Origin: Macrothele yani
Lineage: Eukaryota > Arthropoda > Arachnida > Araneae > Macrothelidae
Direction of reading: 5' to 3'
NCBI GenBank assembly: GCA_039090855.1
Contig: CM076990.1
Location: 198,467,232-198,531,231, forward strand
DNA: 64,000 nucleotides
The notes under the pieces are model-generated. The model saw only the letters and a list, made by a program, of their open reading frames with translations, was not told the DNA's origin and did not search any database. Positions 1 through 10,248 of the stretch are shown piece by piece; position 1 is the first letter of the stretch, and every line of letters starts with the position of its first letter. The position numbers were made by a program, and so were the translations under genes.

Positions 1-484
1 TGACCAGTGTGGTGAGTTATGGCTAGAATCACTGGGGTGGGGGATACCCCACCCCAGTGATTTCACAGATCAAAAATTGGCCCTTAGTCTTTGGCAGCTG
101 GAATGTACCTGGCCAAGGAAGCAGCCAGTGCAACATGAAGGCAGAGGGTATTAAGAATCATTGGAGAACCAGACTGGGATGTCATCTGATACTGACCATG
201 GCTATGTTCAATAAATGAACTCTTTTATCTTCTGATTCAAAGTTCCTTGAATTGGAGCAGAAACTCCAAAAGATCAAGTGGGACGTTGTTGAGCTAAGTG
301 AGGTAAGAAGAAAAGGAGAGGATCTCATTGAACTGAAAAGGGGATATCTCTTTTATTGTGGGATAGATACTGGCAGAACTAGTGGTATTGGATTAATTTT
401 ATAATAAACAAGAATTTGAAGGACAATGTTCTAGAAGTTGAAAGTTCCTCAGACAGTTGCATGACTCATTTTCCAATTCTCAAG
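1..484 (+). mobile_element. RTE-clade LINE, 5' region fragment
   Basis: This is the 5' and endonuclease-side part of the same RTE family that lies nearly intact, on the minus strand, at 27679-30803. The plus-strand translation contains pieces such as LIELKRGYLFY and NLKDNVLEVESSSD, which match the endonuclease region of that copy (GHLFYYRGTDTGR, KDKVLEVESSSD). Frameshifts and stops make it a relic. It enters at the window edge and similarity fades where a SINE has inserted near 480. The family codes for an APE-type endonuclease plus reverse transcriptase; this piece holds no reverse transcriptase. Confidence 0.8.
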
Positions 485-485
485 G

Positions 486-705
486 GCCGCCCCAGTGGCG
501 CAGTGGTCTAAGGCGCTGGCCTCTGATCATTCGTCCGTAAGGGGTCCGGGTTCGAATCCCGTCGGACATGGATGTTGTGTTTGTCTTACGGCACTGGCTC
601 TCTCCCTTCCCTGGAACCAGTGACCCTAAATTAGGGACGGGCGACTGCTTATAGCCCATTGAGTTGCTCATGGTGGTCGTTAAACCTCCAATCAAAAAAA
701 AAAAA
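486..705 (+). mobile_element. tRNA-derived SINE, full-length copy
   Basis: The head resembles a tRNA gene with an A box (GTGGCGCAGTGG) and a B box (GGGTTCGAATCCC), the internal RNA polymerase III promoter. It is followed by a body of about 130 bp and an A-rich tail. The copy is flanked by an 11-bp TSD, AATTCTCAAGG, at 475-485 and 704-714. It belongs to the minority subfamily reading AAGGCGCTGG after the A box. The whole family has a near-identical body ending in CCTCCAATCAAAA. Confidence 0.95.
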
Positions 706-1386
706 TTCTCAAGGAACCATAAAGAAATGTGGCAGTAAAATGCCAGATTCATCACTTGAGTAATATGCCAAAAATCAATTAAATTTAAGTGAGCAGTGTG
801 ACTTATTTACTGAATGGAATCATATTGTTCTACTTTGTAGTTGTGGCATGACTTTTGCAGTGTGTACGCATGATACAGTGAAGGATGTCACCTATTATTT
901 AAAAAAAAAATAGTTAGAAATTCAGATATGGAAAGTGTAACTGATCACATCCAAAATAGCACTATACCATTGCTTCTTAAACCATCTATTGTTTTAAATA
1001 TCATTCTGGGTCATGTAATTATTTATTTTCCTACGATTTTGCAAAGAGGCTTTTTAAGATACCCATTGACATATTTTTACAAAAGCTATGCTTTGTTCCC
1101 TACTCAACCAGTTAGCTGGAAGTTGTGCTATTGCTGTGGGAAAATAATATTTGGGACAGTCTTGTAGAAAGATGACACGAATTTTCAGTTGCAATCAGCA
1201 CGTCTTTTGAATCTTTGTACACCAAAAAAATATTTCAAAGTCGATTTTTAGATCTAAACATTCACCAAAAAGCAAAGCACATTGGCATAACTTAGGGGAA
1301 AACTACACATAATTTAAAGTGAGCAGAGTTATTCATAATGAATGAAAGCAATAACAAGAAGGATGACACCGAATTTCCAGTTGTAT
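706..1386. other. No recognised feature
   Basis: AT-rich sequence with short random open frames. No homology, repeat structure or RNA gene is visible. Confidence 0.5.
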
Positions 1387-1635
1387 TACACTGGCGTGCA
1401 AAAAATTATGGACGAGACGGTTTTTCGAATGTAACGTCGTGCATCTACTCAAATCATACCATAAGATCCCCAAGATATAAGAATATGGGACAAGTGAGCA
1501 CAACCGTCCAAACAAGGAATCTAAAGGATACGAAGGAACTTTATTGAAAAGGTAGCTTCGAGCACAACTGGACAGAAGACAGAAACGTCCATGTGACAGG
1601 CGGCTGCCAAGAAAAATCCAGTCTTTACTAAGGGA

Positions 1636-2610
1636 TATGGTTACCCCTGACTGCGTTGAAGGATTTACAGCATCTGTCCATGCTGAGGACGAGGTTGTCA
1701 AGGAGCTGTTGAGGAATCGTGGCCCATTCCTCTTGTAGCGCCAATCACAACTGCAGAATCGTTGCTGGCGGCTGGTGACGTGCTGCCAAGCGTCTCCCGA
1801 GAAAGCCCCAACACGTATCCGATTGGATTTAGGTCCGGGGACCTTGCGGGCCAATCCATGCGTTGAATATCTTCACTCTCCAACAGCTCTGCGACAACTA
1901 CTGTACGATGAGGTGTAGTGTTGTCCATGAAAAGGAACTCAGGACCCACAGCACCTCTAAATAGACGCACGTGAGGCAAGAGAACCTCGGTACAATAGCG
2001 GACACCAGTGACTGTACCTCCTTGAAAGATGTGGAGGTCAGTACGGCTACCAAGCATGATACCGCCCTAAACGAGAACTCCGCCACCTCCAAACCGGTCC
2101 CTTTCGATGATGATACGTCCAGAATCGCTCGTCAGACTAAATCGGCTCTCATCCGTAAAGAGAACTCAACCCCATTGCTGATGTGTCCAGTTCTTGTGTT
2201 CCTGGCACCACAGAAACCGCCGTCTCCGATGAGCAGGCGTTAATGGCACACACCATACTGGTCGTGCAAATAGACCATCTTTGTGCAGCCTCCTGGCCAC
2301 GGTAAAACGCGATAACGGACGTCCAGTTGTCTGTTGCACGTGCCTTGCGATTTCTTCCGCTGTCTGCCGTCTGTCTCTTCTCGCCTGTAGGACAATATAC
2401 TGGTCGTCCGCCGTCGTGGTTGCTCGTGGACGACCACTGCTAAACTCTCGGACAGCTGTTCCTGTCGTTTGAAATGCTCTCCAAGCTCGTGAAACGATGT
2501 TGTGAGCGTTCCCGAACTCCTCTGCCACACTAGTCACACTTCGACCTTCCCAATGACGCGACCTCGGGTAAAGTCATCCAGATGTCGTCTACTGGATTGC
2601 CTGTTGGTCA
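1636..2610 (-). pseudogene. Tc1-type DD34E transposase, broken
   Basis: A cut-and-paste transposase relic. Visible in order on the minus strand: an N-terminal helix-turn-helix (DDFTRGRVIGK, then SVAEEFGNAHNIVSRAW), a linker (GRPRATTTADDQYIVLQARR), the second HTH (SRFTVARRLHKDGL), then the catalytic region in other frames (FMDNTTPHRTVVV, WPARSPDLNPIGYV) and a C-terminal HIPY motif. At the third catalytic position the usual NPIE reads NPIG, so the Glu is lost or displaced. Several frameshifts separate the pieces. The SINE at 2624-2840 lies just upstream of the first HTH, splitting off the 5' leader. Confidence 0.85.
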
Positions 2611-2623
2611 TATCACACGGTGG

Positions 2624-2840
2624 GCCGCCCCGGTGGCGCAGTGGTCTAAGGCGTTGGCCTCTGCTCGTTCGTCCAAAGGGGTCCGGGTTCGAATCCCAGT
2701 CAGGCATGGATGTTGTGTTTGTCTTACGGCGCTGGCTCTCTCCCTTCCCTGGAACCAGTGACCCTAAATTAGGGACGGGCGACTGCTTATAGCCCATTGA
2801 GTTGCTCACGGTGGTCGTTAAACCTCCAATCAAAAAAAAA
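2624..2840 (+). mobile_element. tRNA-derived SINE inside the Tc1 element
   Basis: Full-length copy with A box, B box and A tail, flanked by a perfect 13-bp TSD TATCACACGGTGG at 2611-2623 and 2841-2853. It carries the minority AAGGCG signature. It sits near the 5' end of the Tc1 transposase gene, so it is younger than that transposon. Confidence 0.96.
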
Positions 2841-2919
2841 TATCACACGGTGGCAGCAACTCGAAGTCGTTCAAACCGATGTACACCGTGCAATAGCTTT
2901 TTTCACCAAATTGCTGAGC

Positions 2920-3243
2920 ATATGATCTATGATCATATGTAGAGGATTTTAGGAAGAGAGTGTCTGACCCCAGGTCTTAAACAACCCTTAGAAATAGGAA
3001 ACTAGGAGATTTGGGCTAGAGCGCCTGATAGGAAAGTGACACGGAAGCGAAGTAGAAAGGGGGAGGAAGACGCCCTTATTTATTACCGGGGGGCCAGTAC
3101 CCGGGGTCCGACGGCTTAACGTGCCCATCTGACGCACGGCGGGTATTTAGTGGATCGAGCGTTCGTACCTGTTTGGGATCGAACCTGAGACCCTTCCCGT
3201 GGCAGTCACGAAAGTTGCCCTCTCGGCTACCCGCGGCCCTTCG
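2920..3243 (-). mobile_element. Second SINE family with a tRNA-Ser/Leu-like head
   Basis: On the minus strand the segment begins with a tRNA-like head: GGTAGCCGAGAGGGC as A box, then GGTTCGATCCC as B box. About 220 bp of unrelated body follow. An 11-bp direct repeat AATTGCTGAGC lies at 2909-2919 and 3244-3254, as expected for a TSD. The body differs from the abundant SINE family, so this is a separate lineage. It too sits inside the Tc1 element 1387-3441. No other copy is seen in the window. Confidence 0.75.
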
Positions 3244-3254
3244 AATTGCTGAGC

Positions 3255-3560
3255 GTTCACCACCCGTGTGCTTTATACCCTTCCGACACTCCCTCTCCTA
3301 CGTCATGCTGCATATATGCGCATGCCCTACCGTACCGGACCCTAGTCTATCTCCTGAGTGGTCTTTCGGTCCGTTCTGCGTGCTCGTTCCGCTGTTATGC
3401 TAATTTCTCCTCTTCGTCCTTAATTTATGCACACCAGTGTAGGTACATCTTTTGAATCCTTTCCAACACGAATACATTTTTTCAAAGTTATTCATAGTCA
3501 GTGAAATTGGTTAAAGTAAAAAAATAAACTGGATTTCTACAATCGATAAAACATCCAAAA
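3255..3560. other. End of the Tc1 element and unassigned flank
   Basis: 3255-3441 is the 5' untranslated end and TIR of the Tc1 element. 3442-3560 has no recognisable feature. Confidence 0.5.
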
Positions 3561-4440
3561 TACAAGCAACTATTTGCTCCCATTAGCGGCGGAAAAGTAT
3601 TTTACAAAAATTAACAAATCATGCACTCATAGCAGAAGGAAGATATCAAAGACAGGAATTTTCAAATCGAATAGTTAGAAGGAAAAATATCAAGAGAAAC
3701 TTGATATATCCCTATACCGTTCTTACCAAACAACAATTTCATGCAGAATATTTCCCACCTGGAGCTCTATCCAACGCAAAACAAGTTTTCCAAATTGGTC
3801 ATTTAGAAACGGACATATCGGGAAAATCACGATTTAACTTTACGCCCCCCTAGCTGCAAAACTATGCAATACTTCAAAAAGAAACTGTGCCCAAAATAGT
3901 CGTCGTTCTAAATGGCATAGATTGGAGGATTGCTCACGGTGGTCGTTAAACCTCCAATCAAAAAAAAAAAGTAAAATAAAAAATGGAATTTTTTCGATCA
4001 AATATTTCAAAGCAGTTGAATGAAATAAAATGTAATTTGAATTCAATAACACCTGTATTTACGTCCTCTAGCGGTAAAGTTATGCATTGTACAAAAAAGA
4101 AAATGAAAGCAAGGGTCATTGTTTTCCCTTTTCAAGCTTCCCAGTGCAAAATTTTTTTAATCTGACTATTAGTTTCGTAGATAAGGTGTCCACAGACGGA
4201 CGGAGGGATGGACAAAGCGATGCTGTAAGCACGTTCTGCTTTTACAAAAGACGTGCTAATCAATCGGATTTCTACAATCGATAAGACATCCGCAAACGAA
4301 AAAGCTACTTATTCCCACTAGCGGCTGAAAAGTGTGTTATCGAGGAAAACACATTAAATATGCCCCCTGGCCGGGAAATTGTGTATTATTTTAAGGCAGA
4401 AAACGCACATAAAAATTTTCCGTAGTTATAGTATCTGATC
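3560..4440 (-). repeat. Dispersed repeat with CTAGCGG / GACGGACGG motifs
   Basis: Read on the minus strand, 4060-4240 matches 50850-51040 almost base for base in its order of motifs: a GTAAAA start, a CCGTCCGTCTGT tract, then TACCGCTAGAGGACGTAAA. Similar CTAGCGG modules occur near 3585 and 4318. No protein coding is evident. A 3' SINE fragment is embedded at 3930-3970. Confidence 0.65.
3930..3970 (+). mobile_element. 5'-truncated SINE (3' end only)
   Basis: Only the last 30 bases of the abundant SINE (TTGCTCACGGTGGTCGTTAA and on to the A tail) are present, as expected of a severely 5'-truncated retrotransposed copy. Confidence 0.8.
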
Positions 4441-4553
4441 GATTTTTTTCAGTCAGTTTGTAGATGCGCAGATTTTATTACAATTATGCTGTGAATGGAA
4501 TCGTGCCCTTCTAATGGTAAACTTGTTCCATAAGAAAAATTTGAAATTATATG

Positions 4554-4764
4554 GCAGCCCCGGTGGCGCAGTGGTCTAAGCGATGGCCTCTGATCATTCG
4601 TCCGAAAGGGGTCCGGGTTCGAATCCCGGTGAGGCATGGATGTTGTGTTTGTCTTACGGCACTGGCTCTCTCCCTTCCCTGGAACCAGTGACCCTAAATT
4701 AGGGACGGAGGACTGCTTATCATTGAGTTGCTCACGGTGGTCGTTAACCCACCAATAAAAAAAA
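4554..4764 (+). mobile_element. tRNA-derived SINE with a (TA)n-extended tail
   Basis: Near-complete copy of the abundant family, majority subfamily (AAGCGATGG after the A box). The tail continues into (TA)n to about 4785. The flank ends in TTATATG and the tail in TATATATG, so a short TSD is plausible but cannot be separated from the microsatellite. Confidence 0.93.
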
Positions 4765-5101
4765 TATATATATATATATATATATGCAAAACATTCTGCA
4801 CTAGAGAAACTGGCCGACAAAGAATTTTTCAAATCAGTTTGCTAGAAGCAGAGATACAGGCACTCCTCACTTAACGACCGAGTTCCGTTCCGACGACTAG
4901 GTCGTTAAGCGAGACGCTTAATCGTTTTTTATTCTTAATAAAAAAAAAGGCCTAAAGGAAACTCCAACTTGATAACTTTGTTTTAATTTGCATCTCTTAC
5001 ATATTACAGAACATAAAAATACAATCAGCAAAAATTATAAAAATGACGAACCAAAAAAATTAAAGTTCATTCATAAAAAAAATGACATTCAGATTAATAT
5101 T

Positions 5102-6975
5102 TTAGTCATCGAATCCTTCAAAAAGTGGTGCATCATTGGAGTTATCAGTAGGGACATGACGGTGAGGAAATGAAAGTATAATACTTGTAAGGGTAGGAGT
5201 CCTGGGTGTAGCTTTCGAGAAGAATCTCGTTAGCGTGATCTGCTTTGTAAGTTTCTTTTTTTCATAAATTTCACGATAGCCGTAAAAGTTCATTTGCCGT
5301 TCCACTTTCGTGAACCGTTCAACATTCGGATCCATACCCTCTAGTTCTAATACAGCTGCGCCGCCCCGGTGGCGCAGTGGTCTAAGCGATGGCCTCTAAT
5401 CATTCGTCCGAAAGGGGTGCGGGTTCGAATCCCGGTGAGGCATGGATGTTGTGTTTGTCTTACGGCACTGGCTCTCTCCCTTCCCTGGAACCAGTGACCC
5501 TAAATTAGGGACGGGCGACTGCTTATAGCCCATTGAGTTGCACACGGTGGTCGTTAAACCTCCAAAATATATATATATATATATATATAGCCGCATTCAC
5601 TTTCAAGAACACGCCAGCTATAACCTCTTTACAGTGAACTTCTTTTGCACTTCTTCCAAGTGCTGCTGCGCTTCGAACTCTATTAAATTTTCGTTAGCTA
5701 GCTTTCCTTCGACATGTTCTCATTTTTCAACATCTAAATTAATCACGTTAGCAAGTTCCACAATTGTTTTGTGTATATGACATCAATAAGCTCGTCTTTT
5801 TCAAAGCCTTGGAAATTATTCACGAAACGCTTTAGGCATTTTCCCCATATGCCTTGCATACACTTTTCTGTCACTTCCTCCCAAGCTGATTCAGTATTCT
5901 TTATGCAGTGTAAAATGTATGATTTTTAAAAATCACGAAGGGCTACTTCATCACTTTCTGTTGCTGCTGCAGCTTTGAAAAAAGTTGTACGCAAATAGTA
6001 CGCTTTGAACGTAGCTATAGCCGCCTCTGGTCCATTGGCTGTAGGATAGCAGTCGTGTTTTTAGGCAGATACACTACCTTTACATCCGGGTGTAGATCAT
6101 CAAGATGCTGGGGGCGGCCTGGGGCATTATCAATCATTAGGATAATTTTAAAGAGTACGCCCTTTTCCAGATAATAATGATTGACCGAGAGTATGAAGCA
6201 ATCCTCAAATAAAGCTTGGTTCATTCATGCCTTGTTATTTGCACGATGTTAAACAGGCAGTATGTGCTTACTAGCCTGCTTCAATGCAAGTGGGTTCTCG
6301 GAGCGATAGATGAGGAAAGGCTTTAAATTGTGCCCAGCGACATTACTCTCCCCACAACGACGTGACCCTGTCCTTAAAATCGTAGAAACCGGGCACTGTT
6401 TTAGCTTCTTTGCGTATGTAGGACTTTTTGGGCATTTTCCCCCCAAAAAAGTCCGGTTTCATCCACATTGAAGATATGTTCCGGGTGGTAGCTGCCTTTC
6501 TCGATAATTTCATCAAATTGGTCAACAATTTTTTCCGCTGCTTCTACATCCGCGTTTGCCGCCTAACCACTGACACTCCGATTATGCAGGCGGAATCTCC
6601 GACGAAACTGCTGAAACCAACCATGGCTTGCCATAAATGCTTCCATCGATTCTTCGCCTTCAAAGTCTCAAAGATACTGCGTGCCTTGGCTTGAATTATT
6701 GAAAAGCTCATCGACATTATTTTTTGTATCTGATCGTCAAACCAGATCGCCAGTAATTTCTCCATTTCATGAGTGAGGCCTTTCCGCTGCCTAGTTACTC
6801 TGGCTTTAAATCCTGCCGATGCTTTCACTGCCTCTTTCACTTTATTTTTATCCTTCAAGTTCGTCGAAACGATCGAATGCGCCAGCTCCAAATCACGTGC
6901 TATCGCTTTAACTTTTTTACCAGCTTCATAGTCGTTTATGATCCTCATTTTCATCTGAAGATCGATAGTCTTCCA
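5102..6975 (-). pseudogene. Tigger/CENP-B-like transposase, broken
   Basis: Resembles TIGD1-type transposases: a CENP-B-like DNA-binding region followed by a DDE domain. The N-terminus reads TIDLQMKMRIINDYEAGKKV and KAIARDLELAHSIVS (HTH), then RQRKGLTHEMEKLLAIWFDD (second CENP-B-type HTH). Further on come ILMIDNAPGRPQHLDDLHPD (a catalytic Asp) and YLPKNTTAILQPMDQ, both typical of the family. The C-terminus (LTRFFSKATPRTPTLTSIIL) ends at 5102. Multiple stops and frameshifts and the SINE at 5360-5589 make it non-functional. Confidence 0.85.
5360..5589 (+). mobile_element. tRNA-derived SINE inside the Tigger relic
   Basis: Majority-subfamily copy whose A tail has been replaced by (AT)n. The flanks ACAGCTGC and TAGCCGC suggest an eroded TSD. 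It splits the C-terminal part of the Tigger transposase. Confidence 0.93.
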
Positions 6976-7602
6976 TTATCAACTACGGGAATAAAAGCTC
7001 TGATGTCTTCATTAGTATCATCGCTACACAGCTGCTGTTGATCGATCACAACAGGTTGTATTCCACTATCGCAACATTACTGCGACAGTTTTTGACAAGT
7101 GTACACTATTCTGTGTTTTCTTCAGGTGTACTCAGTTCACTTACACTGAAAATTGAAATGGTGAAGCCTGCCTTGTTAAAAGACTGTTTAACTCAACTTA
7201 GAAGTGTAGATTTAACTGTCGTAGCTATCAACTGTATTTCATTCAATACATTAACAGATTTAGCAAGATGTTCGCTGTTTTCACAAAAAGGACTTTGAAA
7301 AAGAACATGCTATAAAAACAGTTTTTCTACATGCAATCCTAAAGCTTTTTATGATACTGTGGTCCAGGGCTGCAATATTGATGTTGTATTAGGTAGAAAG
7401 AACACCAATTTCATAGATTTTAATTTTAAATATCTGTTCTTTTTAAAGAAATTTTTGGTTTCTGTAACTGTCCCTAAAATAGTGTCCCTTATTCGGAGGT
7501 AAACACTGTACATTGGGATCCCTATACCAAGGGACTGTGACTAAGGGAATTGTCCCTTAAATCCCTTATTCCGAGGTGTCCCTTAAAGGAGGTAGCACTA
7601 TA
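6976..7602 (-). mobile_element. Second pogo/Tigger-type fragment, internally deleted
   Basis: The end near 7602 reads, on the minus strand, TATAGTGCTACCTCCTTTAA and then GGGACACCTCGGAATAAGGG, a composition seen at Tigger-like termini. About 300 bp inside, the minus strand encodes FCENSEHLAKSVNVLNEIQ and FNKAGFTISIFS, like the C-terminal region of Tigger transposases. An acidic tail with NEDIRAF follows. The DNA-binding and DDE parts are absent, so this is a deletion derivative. It joins directly to the N-terminus of the next Tigger relic. Confidence 0.6.
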
Positions 7603-7953
7603 TTGATGAAACCAGATTTCGAAATAAACAAGCGACTCTGCCCCTTGCTCTCTATGCTCACCTACGCCTAGAAGACCCTACACTGCGCTTCTTTTCTGTG
7701 ATATTGCGCAGGAAAGATTGATTGGTTGATTTGTATTTATTGGCACAAAGGCCTTGCGCAGGAGCGAAAGAACAACAGAATGGCAAAATGCATTTCCCGT
7801 CGTACACGAATACTTTTTAAAATATACATAATTAAAAATCGCTGTATTTCCTCCAGGTGTGAAATATTCGTTCAAAGTAGCAAGTGTGATTTTTTGTCAT
7901 ACAGTTGGAACATCCACTAAGACCGGAACGCGTATGGTTGCAATCCCTTTTAA
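7603..7953. other. No recognised feature
   Basis: No repeat, RNA gene or plausible coding sequence recognised. Confidence 0.5.
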
Positions 7954-8240
7954 CAGGGCCGTAGCCAGGGCTGGGTTTTTAGGGTTTAAAGTTTAAACCC
8001 TCCTCGAAATGTTTAAAATGTCTCCAAAGTAAAATAATTATTTTATAATTTTTTTGCTTGCAAATCGACAGAGCTCTTTATTTTACACGCACATGTCCAA
8101 TCACCAAAACCACCGGCGTTACCAGATAATGATTTTCTTGGATAATGATTCTATCATGTCAGAGATGAATTTTGGAAAAGGAAATGGAACATCATACCGA
8201 GAAATGAATGGCCTATAGTATAGCCATTGAAGCATTGTCT

Positions 8241-8473
8241 GCCGCCCCGGTGGCGCAGTGGTCCAAGCGATGGCCTCTGATCATTCGTCTGAAAGGGGTC
8301 CGGGTTCGAATCCCGGTGAGGCATGGATGTTGTGTTTGTCTTACGGCACTGGCTCTCTCCCTTCCCTGGAACCAGTGACCCTAAATTAGGGACGGGCGAC
8401 TGCTTATAGCCCATTGAGTTGTTCACGGTAATCGTTAAACCTCCAATCAAAAAAAAAAAAAAAAATAAAAAAA
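8241..8473 (+). mobile_element. tRNA-derived SINE, young copy
   Basis: Full-length majority-subfamily copy with a long A-rich tail and a perfect 12-bp TSD GAAGCATTGTCT at 8229-8240 and 8474-8485. Confidence 0.97.
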
Positions 8474-8617
8474 GAAGCATTGTCTCGTTGTAACAAAAAT
8501 CTTTTCCCGAATGTTAAAAATGCTCAGTACTCTTCCTGTTTCAACTGGTACTCCGGAACGAACCTTTTAATCCCTTAGTCGTTTGAAAACATACTTAGGA
8601 AACTCTATAGGGTAAGG

Positions 8618-8672
8618 GAGGTTTAACGACCACCGTGAGCAACTCAGTTGGCTATAAGCAGTCGCCCGTCCT
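8618..8672 (-). mobile_element. SINE 3' fragment
   Basis: Inverse of the SINE 3' body (GGTTTAACGACCACCGTGAG and on to GCAGTCGCCCGTCCTT). Only about 55 bases, with no A tail; it interrupts the hAT relic. Confidence 0.8.
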
Positions 8673-8674
8673 TC

Positions 8675-9470
8675 ATTATCAACATATCTCAACACTGTTG
8701 ATAATTGACTTTCAGTTGTCACATCAGTCGTTTCATTAAGCAAAATTGCAACAAAACATGTTTTAGTTATTTCTGGTCTGATTTTATCAGTAATTACGCT
8801 AGCTATACTACTGCATCAATAAGGTTATTTTGTATTGCAGGCGACGTGCCTCTAAAAACAGTTGCCATTTTTAAATGGTCTGCTGAAACTGGGTCATAAG
8901 TAACTAAAAAATTGTTAGAGCTTTATGCACATGCCTTTGTTTTTCGAGTTCGCAGACTCGTTATGACCTCTAAACACAGACTCTTGTTTTCCTGGAAATG
9001 CAACTACATCAATCAATCTTTTTAAAACAATTCTATTTTCTTTAACTTTTTCATTGTGCAAGTTATCTGCTATTTTCTTCTGTATATTTAAAGAATACTC
9101 GATTCTTTGACATCCAAATGTTTGTAAAGCAGTGAACTCTCCCATGTGACCAAATTATTTTTGATGTTTATCACAGGCCGTAAGTAAATAATTTAAACTA
9201 TTGAAGCCGGTCTTATTTCAAGGCACAGTTTTAGTCGAAAAAGCATTCACGGCCAACAGTACAGTTTATTTTAATCACTCGATCCGGTTAACCATAAGTA
9301 TTTTTGATAGTTACTTACATTAAAACACCTAGTATATGATCGGTTCCTTTCCTTGTGTTCAATTTTAAGTTCCGGAAGTGCTAGCACTCCGCACAATTTT
9401 AAGTTTATCTTCATATCTAAGCTTAGAAAATGGTGTCTTTTCCACCAGTTCATTAATGATATCACTCATT
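8675..9470 (-). pseudogene. hAT-family transposase with DUF4371-like region, broken
   Basis: Minus-strand pieces in order: ISLMNWWKRHHFLSLDMK and FNVSNYQKYLWLTGSSD (near 9470-9271), as in the N-terminal zinc-finger-adjacent part of ZMYM1-like proteins. Next is MGEFTALQTFGCQRIEYSL with the helical stretch IQKKIADNLHNEKVKENR (9145-8915). Then, in shifted frames, YDPVSADHLKMA and LLNETTDVTTESQLSTVLRY (8900-8690), the DUF4371 hallmark in which the NETTD position usually reads DETTD. It has at least two frameshifts and is cut off by a SINE fragment at 8672. The C-terminal dimerisation domain is not found. Confidence 0.78.
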
Positions 9471-10248
9471 TTAATTCACTAACATTAAATACTCATGACG
9501 GTACACACAACACTTATAATATCATTGATTTTAATTCATTGACACATCGCACAACTGAAACAGCTCTCGCGCAACACGTGCTGTTACGGGCCGGAAATGC
9601 GAGTAACTAACGGGCAAAGTCCCTTTTATGAGCCAACCCTTGTCCACAGCAATGGCGATTTCTTCCTTCACCCGCTCCTTCGTGTTACCATGGAAACGCT
9701 AGCCGGCTGTCGTATCCAAAGTCTTCGAATCACATTGCAAAGACTTCTAGAGCTGGTTTCGTCACGATGACACCATCACTCTACTGCGGGCCACATTGGT
9801 GTTTGTTCGCACGACTGATTCTTCGTCAAAGAAAGCTAATAAGCACATGTGTTTTTTTCGCAAAGAAAGCATCGACATACAGTATCTTAATACCGCTGAT
9901 AATTGACTTTTAATTGCCATGACGGTCACCGACATTTACATTCTTTGGGCTTCGCAGCTAGCCTCGAATATACGCCACTGGGGGAGTATTAAATAGAATA
10001 ATTTCGTGTCCAAAAACAATGTGACAGAGAAAAAACGCAACATATGTATAACGTGGGTGAAAATTAATTTTCAAATTTAAGAACCCTCCCCAAATTTTTT
10101 CTGGCTGTGGACCTCCGTTTTAAAAAACCAGCGCAAAAAAAGCAAACACCTGCGGTGCGGTATCGTCCTACCTCAGTAGAGCCAAGTGTTCGTCCTCTTG
10201 GCTTAGAGCACTGCTAAAAGACAGGCAGTTTTCTGAGACGTTGTAATA

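Larger units (their letters stand above)
1387..3441 (-). mobile_element. Tc1-like transposon carrying two SINE insertions
   Basis: The terminal inverted repeats (TIRs) are TACACTGGCGTGCA... at 1387 and its inverse ...TGCACACCAGTGTA ending at 3441, each bounded by TA. With the SINEs at 2624-2840 and 2920-3243 and their duplications removed, about 1.5 kb remains, the usual size of a Tc1 element. The transposase runs on the minus strand. Its closest relative in the window is the element at 14334-15405, which has a similar HTH-to-catalytic junction and a similar C-terminal HIPY ending. Confidence 0.88.
4857..6975 (-). mobile_element. pogo/Tigger-type DNA transposon relic
   Basis: The left end at 4857 begins CAGGCACTCCTCACTTAACG, which resembles Tigger-type termini, and encloses a degenerate Tigger transposase on the minus strand. 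No matching right TIR is visible. The N-terminal side abuts a different pogo-type fragment (6976-7602). A SINE is inserted at 5360-5589. Confidence 0.82.
7954..10118 (-). mobile_element. hAT-type transposon relic (ZMYM1/DUF4371-like)
   Basis: A degenerate hAT-like transposase lies on the minus strand. The left end starts CAGGGCCGTAGCCAGGG, a sequence type common at hAT termini. The right end near 10118 is only loosely inverted to it (CTGGCTGTGGACC), so the borders are approximate. SINE copies are inserted at 8241-8473 and 8618-8672. Confidence 0.6.

Noticed and set aside
486..570. tRNA genes at each SINE head
   Set aside because: Every such head is followed by the same SINE body and A tail with TSDs. 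The cloverleaf is not maintained.
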